The notes under the pieces: model-generated
What the model was told of the DNA's origin: nothing
What the model saw: only the letters and a program-made list of their open reading frames with translations
The model's database searches: none
From: an uncultured Flavobacteriales bacterium
GTDB taxonomy: Bacteria; Bacteroidota; Bacteroidia; Palsa-965
Direction of reading: 5' to 3'
Assembly (NCBI GenBank): GCA_937974275.1
Contig: CALJIF010000030.1
Coordinates: 1-50,284, forward strand
Length of the DNA: 50,284 nucleotides
Part shown: in pieces, positions 49,011 to 50,284 of the stretch
Layout of the letters: each line of letters starts with the position of its first letter
Position numbering within the stretch: the stretch's first letter is position 1
Translations under genes and position numbers: made by a program

Positions 49011-49427
49011 TTAAACGCGACGACGCTTTGGAGGACGACATCCGTTGTGTGGCACCGGTGTGATATCCACAATTTCGGATACTTCGATACCTGCCTGATT
49101 CAAGCTGCGGATAGCAGATTCACGTCCCGCACCGGGTCCTTTGATGAACACCTTAACCTTGCGTAATCCTGCTTCAAATGCAACCTTTCCTGCATCCTGG
49201 GCAGCCATTTGCGCAGCATATGGAGTGTTCTTTTTAGAACCACGGAAACCCATTTTTCCGGCACTTGACCAAGAAATTGTTTGTCCCTGTAAGTTGGTCA
49301 ATGTGATGATGATGTTGTTGAAATTAGCATTGATATGCGCTTCACCAACAGCGTCAACTTTCACGACGCGCTTTTTAGCGGCAGCTTTCCCGGCTGCACC
49401 TGCTTTGGTATTTTGTTGTTTTGCCAT
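49011..49427 (-). CDS. rpsK: 30S ribosomal protein S11
   Basis: A 138-residue uS11. After a basic N-terminal tail (AKQQNTKAGAAGKAAAKKR) come AHINANFNNIIITLTNLQGQTISWSSAGKMGFRGSKKNTPYAAQ and KGPGAGRESAIRSLNQAGIEVSEIVDITPVPHNGCRPPKRRRV, the conserved rRNA-binding core. It forms part of the platform of the small subunit. It is 54 nt after rpsM. Confidence 0.98.
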   Translation of the reverse strand: MAKQQNTKAGAAGKAAAKKRVVKVDAVGEAHINANFNNIIITLTNLQGQTISWSSAGKMGFRGSKKNTPYAAQMAAQDAGKVAFEAGLRKVKVFIKGPGAGRESAIRSLNQAGIEVSEIVDITPVPHNGCRPPKRRRV

Positions 49428-49481
49428 GTTTTATGGTCAGTAGTTGAATGCCTCGCATCACTGCGCGACAGATTAAACTAA

Positions 49482-49859
49482 TTACTTCGTTACCTTCTTC
49501 TTGTTAGCAACTGTCTTTCTCTTACCCTTACGAGTACGAGCATTGTTCTTTGTGGTTTGTCCACGAACCGGCAAACCGGAACGATGACGAACACCGCGGT
49601 AGCAGCCGATATCCATCAAACGCTTAACGTTTAACTGAATTTCAGAACGCAGTGCACCTTCCACTTTTACTTTATCATTAATGATCGTACGGATCTTATT
49701 CAGATCATCGTCATCCCATTCCTGAACCTTCTTATCGAAGCTAACTCCGGCTTCTGACAAAATCATTTGTGCGGTTGAACGACCAATTCCGAAGATGTAA
49801 GTCAATCCAATTTCTCCGCGCTTGTTTTTTGGTAAATCGATACCAGCAATCCTTGCCAT
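49482..49859 (-). CDS. rpsM: 30S ribosomal protein S13
   Basis: A 125-residue uS13. ARIAGIDLPKNKRGEIGLTYIFGIGRSTAQMIL at the start (HhH-like) and the C-terminal RGVRHRSGLPVRGQTTKNNARTRKGKRKTVANKK are typical. It contacts the 16S head and the P-site tRNA. It lies 33 nt after rpmJ in the same operon. Confidence 0.98.
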   Translation of the reverse strand: MARIAGIDLPKNKRGEIGLTYIFGIGRSTAQMILSEAGVSFDKKVQEWDDDDLNKIRTIINDKVKVEGALRSEIQLNVKRLMDIGCYRGVRHRSGLPVRGQTTKNNARTRKGKRKTVANKKKVTK

Positions 49860-49892
49860 TTATCGTGCTTTATTTAATGGTTTTTAAATCAA

Positions 49893-50012
49893 TCAGTTTT
49901 TCTGACGTTGCTTGAACTTTGGATTCTTCTTGTTCAATACGTATACACGACCCTTACGGCGTACAATAATACACTCGGGACTACGTTTCTTTACTGAAGT
50001 TCTAACTTTCAT
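49893..50012 (-). CDS. rpmJ: 50S ribosomal protein L36
   Basis: A short gene of 39 codons, translated from ATG at 50010-50012 to a TGA at 49893-49895. The protein is MKVRTSVKKRSPECIIVRRK followed by a tail with KGRVYVLNKKNPKFKQRQKN. This is bL36 in the usual position between infA and rpsM. Only one cysteine (Cys14) is seen in place of the zinc ribbon Cys3-His set, so it is the C-minus form. It is easy to overlook because of its size. Confidence 0.95.
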   Translation of the reverse strand: MKVRTSVKKRSPECIIVRRKGRVYVLNKKNPKFKQRQKN

Positions 50013-50045
50013 TGTTACTTGTTTTAACGCTTCTCAGCGTAGTTG

Positions 50046-50264
50046 CTATTTATATCGATACGATATTCTTCCTTTTGTTAAATCATATGGAGAAATCTCC
50101 ACCTTCACTTTATCCCCCGGCAAAATCTTAATATAATTCATGCGCATCTTTCCGGAAATATGCGCCGTGATTACGTGACCGTTCTCCAGCTCTACACGAA
50201 ACATTGCGTTTGACAATGCTTCGATGATTGTTCCATCCTGCTCTATTGACGGTGTTTTACTCAT
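50046..50264 (-). CDS. infA: Translation initiation factor IF-1
   Basis: A 72-residue OB-fold protein that occupies the ribosomal A site during initiation. The core NAMFRVELENGHVITAHISGKMRMNYIKILPGDKVKVEISPYDLTKGRISYRYK is near-identical in type to other bacterial IF-1. The start MSKTPSIEQDGTIIEALSN is the typical length. It precedes rpmJ by 33 nt and would follow secY, which is beyond the right edge. Confidence 0.97.
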   Translation of the reverse strand: MSKTPSIEQDGTIIEALSNAMFRVELENGHVITAHISGKMRMNYIKILPGDKVKVEISPYDLTKGRISYRYK

Positions 50265-50284
50265 ATTTAAATTTCAATCTTTCT

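Noticed and set aside
1..50284. CRISPR arrays, tRNA or rRNA genes, transposases, prophage
   Set aside because: No regularly spaced repeats, no cloverleaf-like intergenic sequence, and no transposase or phage protein was recognised; intergenic gaps are all under 240 bp.

Overview
The window is chromosomal DNA from a member of the Bacteroidota. The evidence is internal. Several secreted proteins end in type IX secretion (T9SS) sorting domains, of both type A and the 'gliding motility-associated' type B. SprB repeats are present, most genes are preceded by the Bacteroidota -7 promoter box TAnnTTTG rather than a Shine-Dalgarno sequence, and DUF5606 and SiaC (DUF1987) proteins occur. The order infA-rpmJ-rpsM-rpsK-rpsD-rpoA-rplQ-carA-eno-citrate synthase is also familiar from this phylum. 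Genus or family cannot be fixed from the sequence alone. The region is gene dense: no stretch over 300 bases lacks a gene (largest gap 34946-35179). I saw no tRNA, rRNA, CRISPR, insertion sequence or prophage.

Layout. 1-317: start of a minus-strand subtilisin-like protease cut by the window edge. 413-3000: threonine aldolase, purK and a CDGSH iron-sulfur protein on the plus strand. 2990-5902: minus-strand operon of a membrane protein, an amidohydrolase and truA. 5981-7120: purE and a DsbA/FrnE-like oxidoreductase. 7213-10118: a translationally coupled pair of outer-membrane proteins, the second with an N-terminal helix-hairpin-helix. 10183-10815: a methyltransferase. 10844-14825: two minus-strand paralogous NIDO-PKD adhesin-like T9SS proteins. 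14928-16253: MATE transporter. 16250-19073: DinB protein, M3 oligopeptidase and DUF5606 protein. 19212-24426: divergent T9SS cargo, a subtilase and an adhesin-like protein. 24456-27636: small HsdR_N-like nuclease, AMP nucleosidase, holA, SiaC-like protein, EVE protein. 27738-31801: TonB-dependent receptor and pyrG. 31812-34945: small conserved protein and an AddB-like nuclease. 35180-37018: UbiD-family decarboxylase. 37145-42368: two convergent M48 metalloprotease paralogs around a small beta-barrel protein. 42450-46677: cupredoxin lipoprotein, citrate synthase, enolase, carA. 46763-50264: end of the spc/alpha ribosomal operon.

Most of the window is housekeeping (purine and pyrimidine synthesis, TCA/glycolysis, translation, replication) interleaved with cell-envelope and secreted proteins. 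I found no clear-cut new defence or mobile system. The points most worth a second look are: the many -7 boxes placed 4-10 nt before start codons, which imply leaderless or nearly leaderless mRNAs; a terminator U-tract that doubles as the next gene's promoter box; a doubled TTACGTAA site before citrate synthase; a REP-like 35-nt palindrome; the HhH-plus-barrel outer-membrane pair; the paired M48 proteases with a shared uncharacterised C-terminal domain; and the amidohydrolase/three-TM membrane protein pair.
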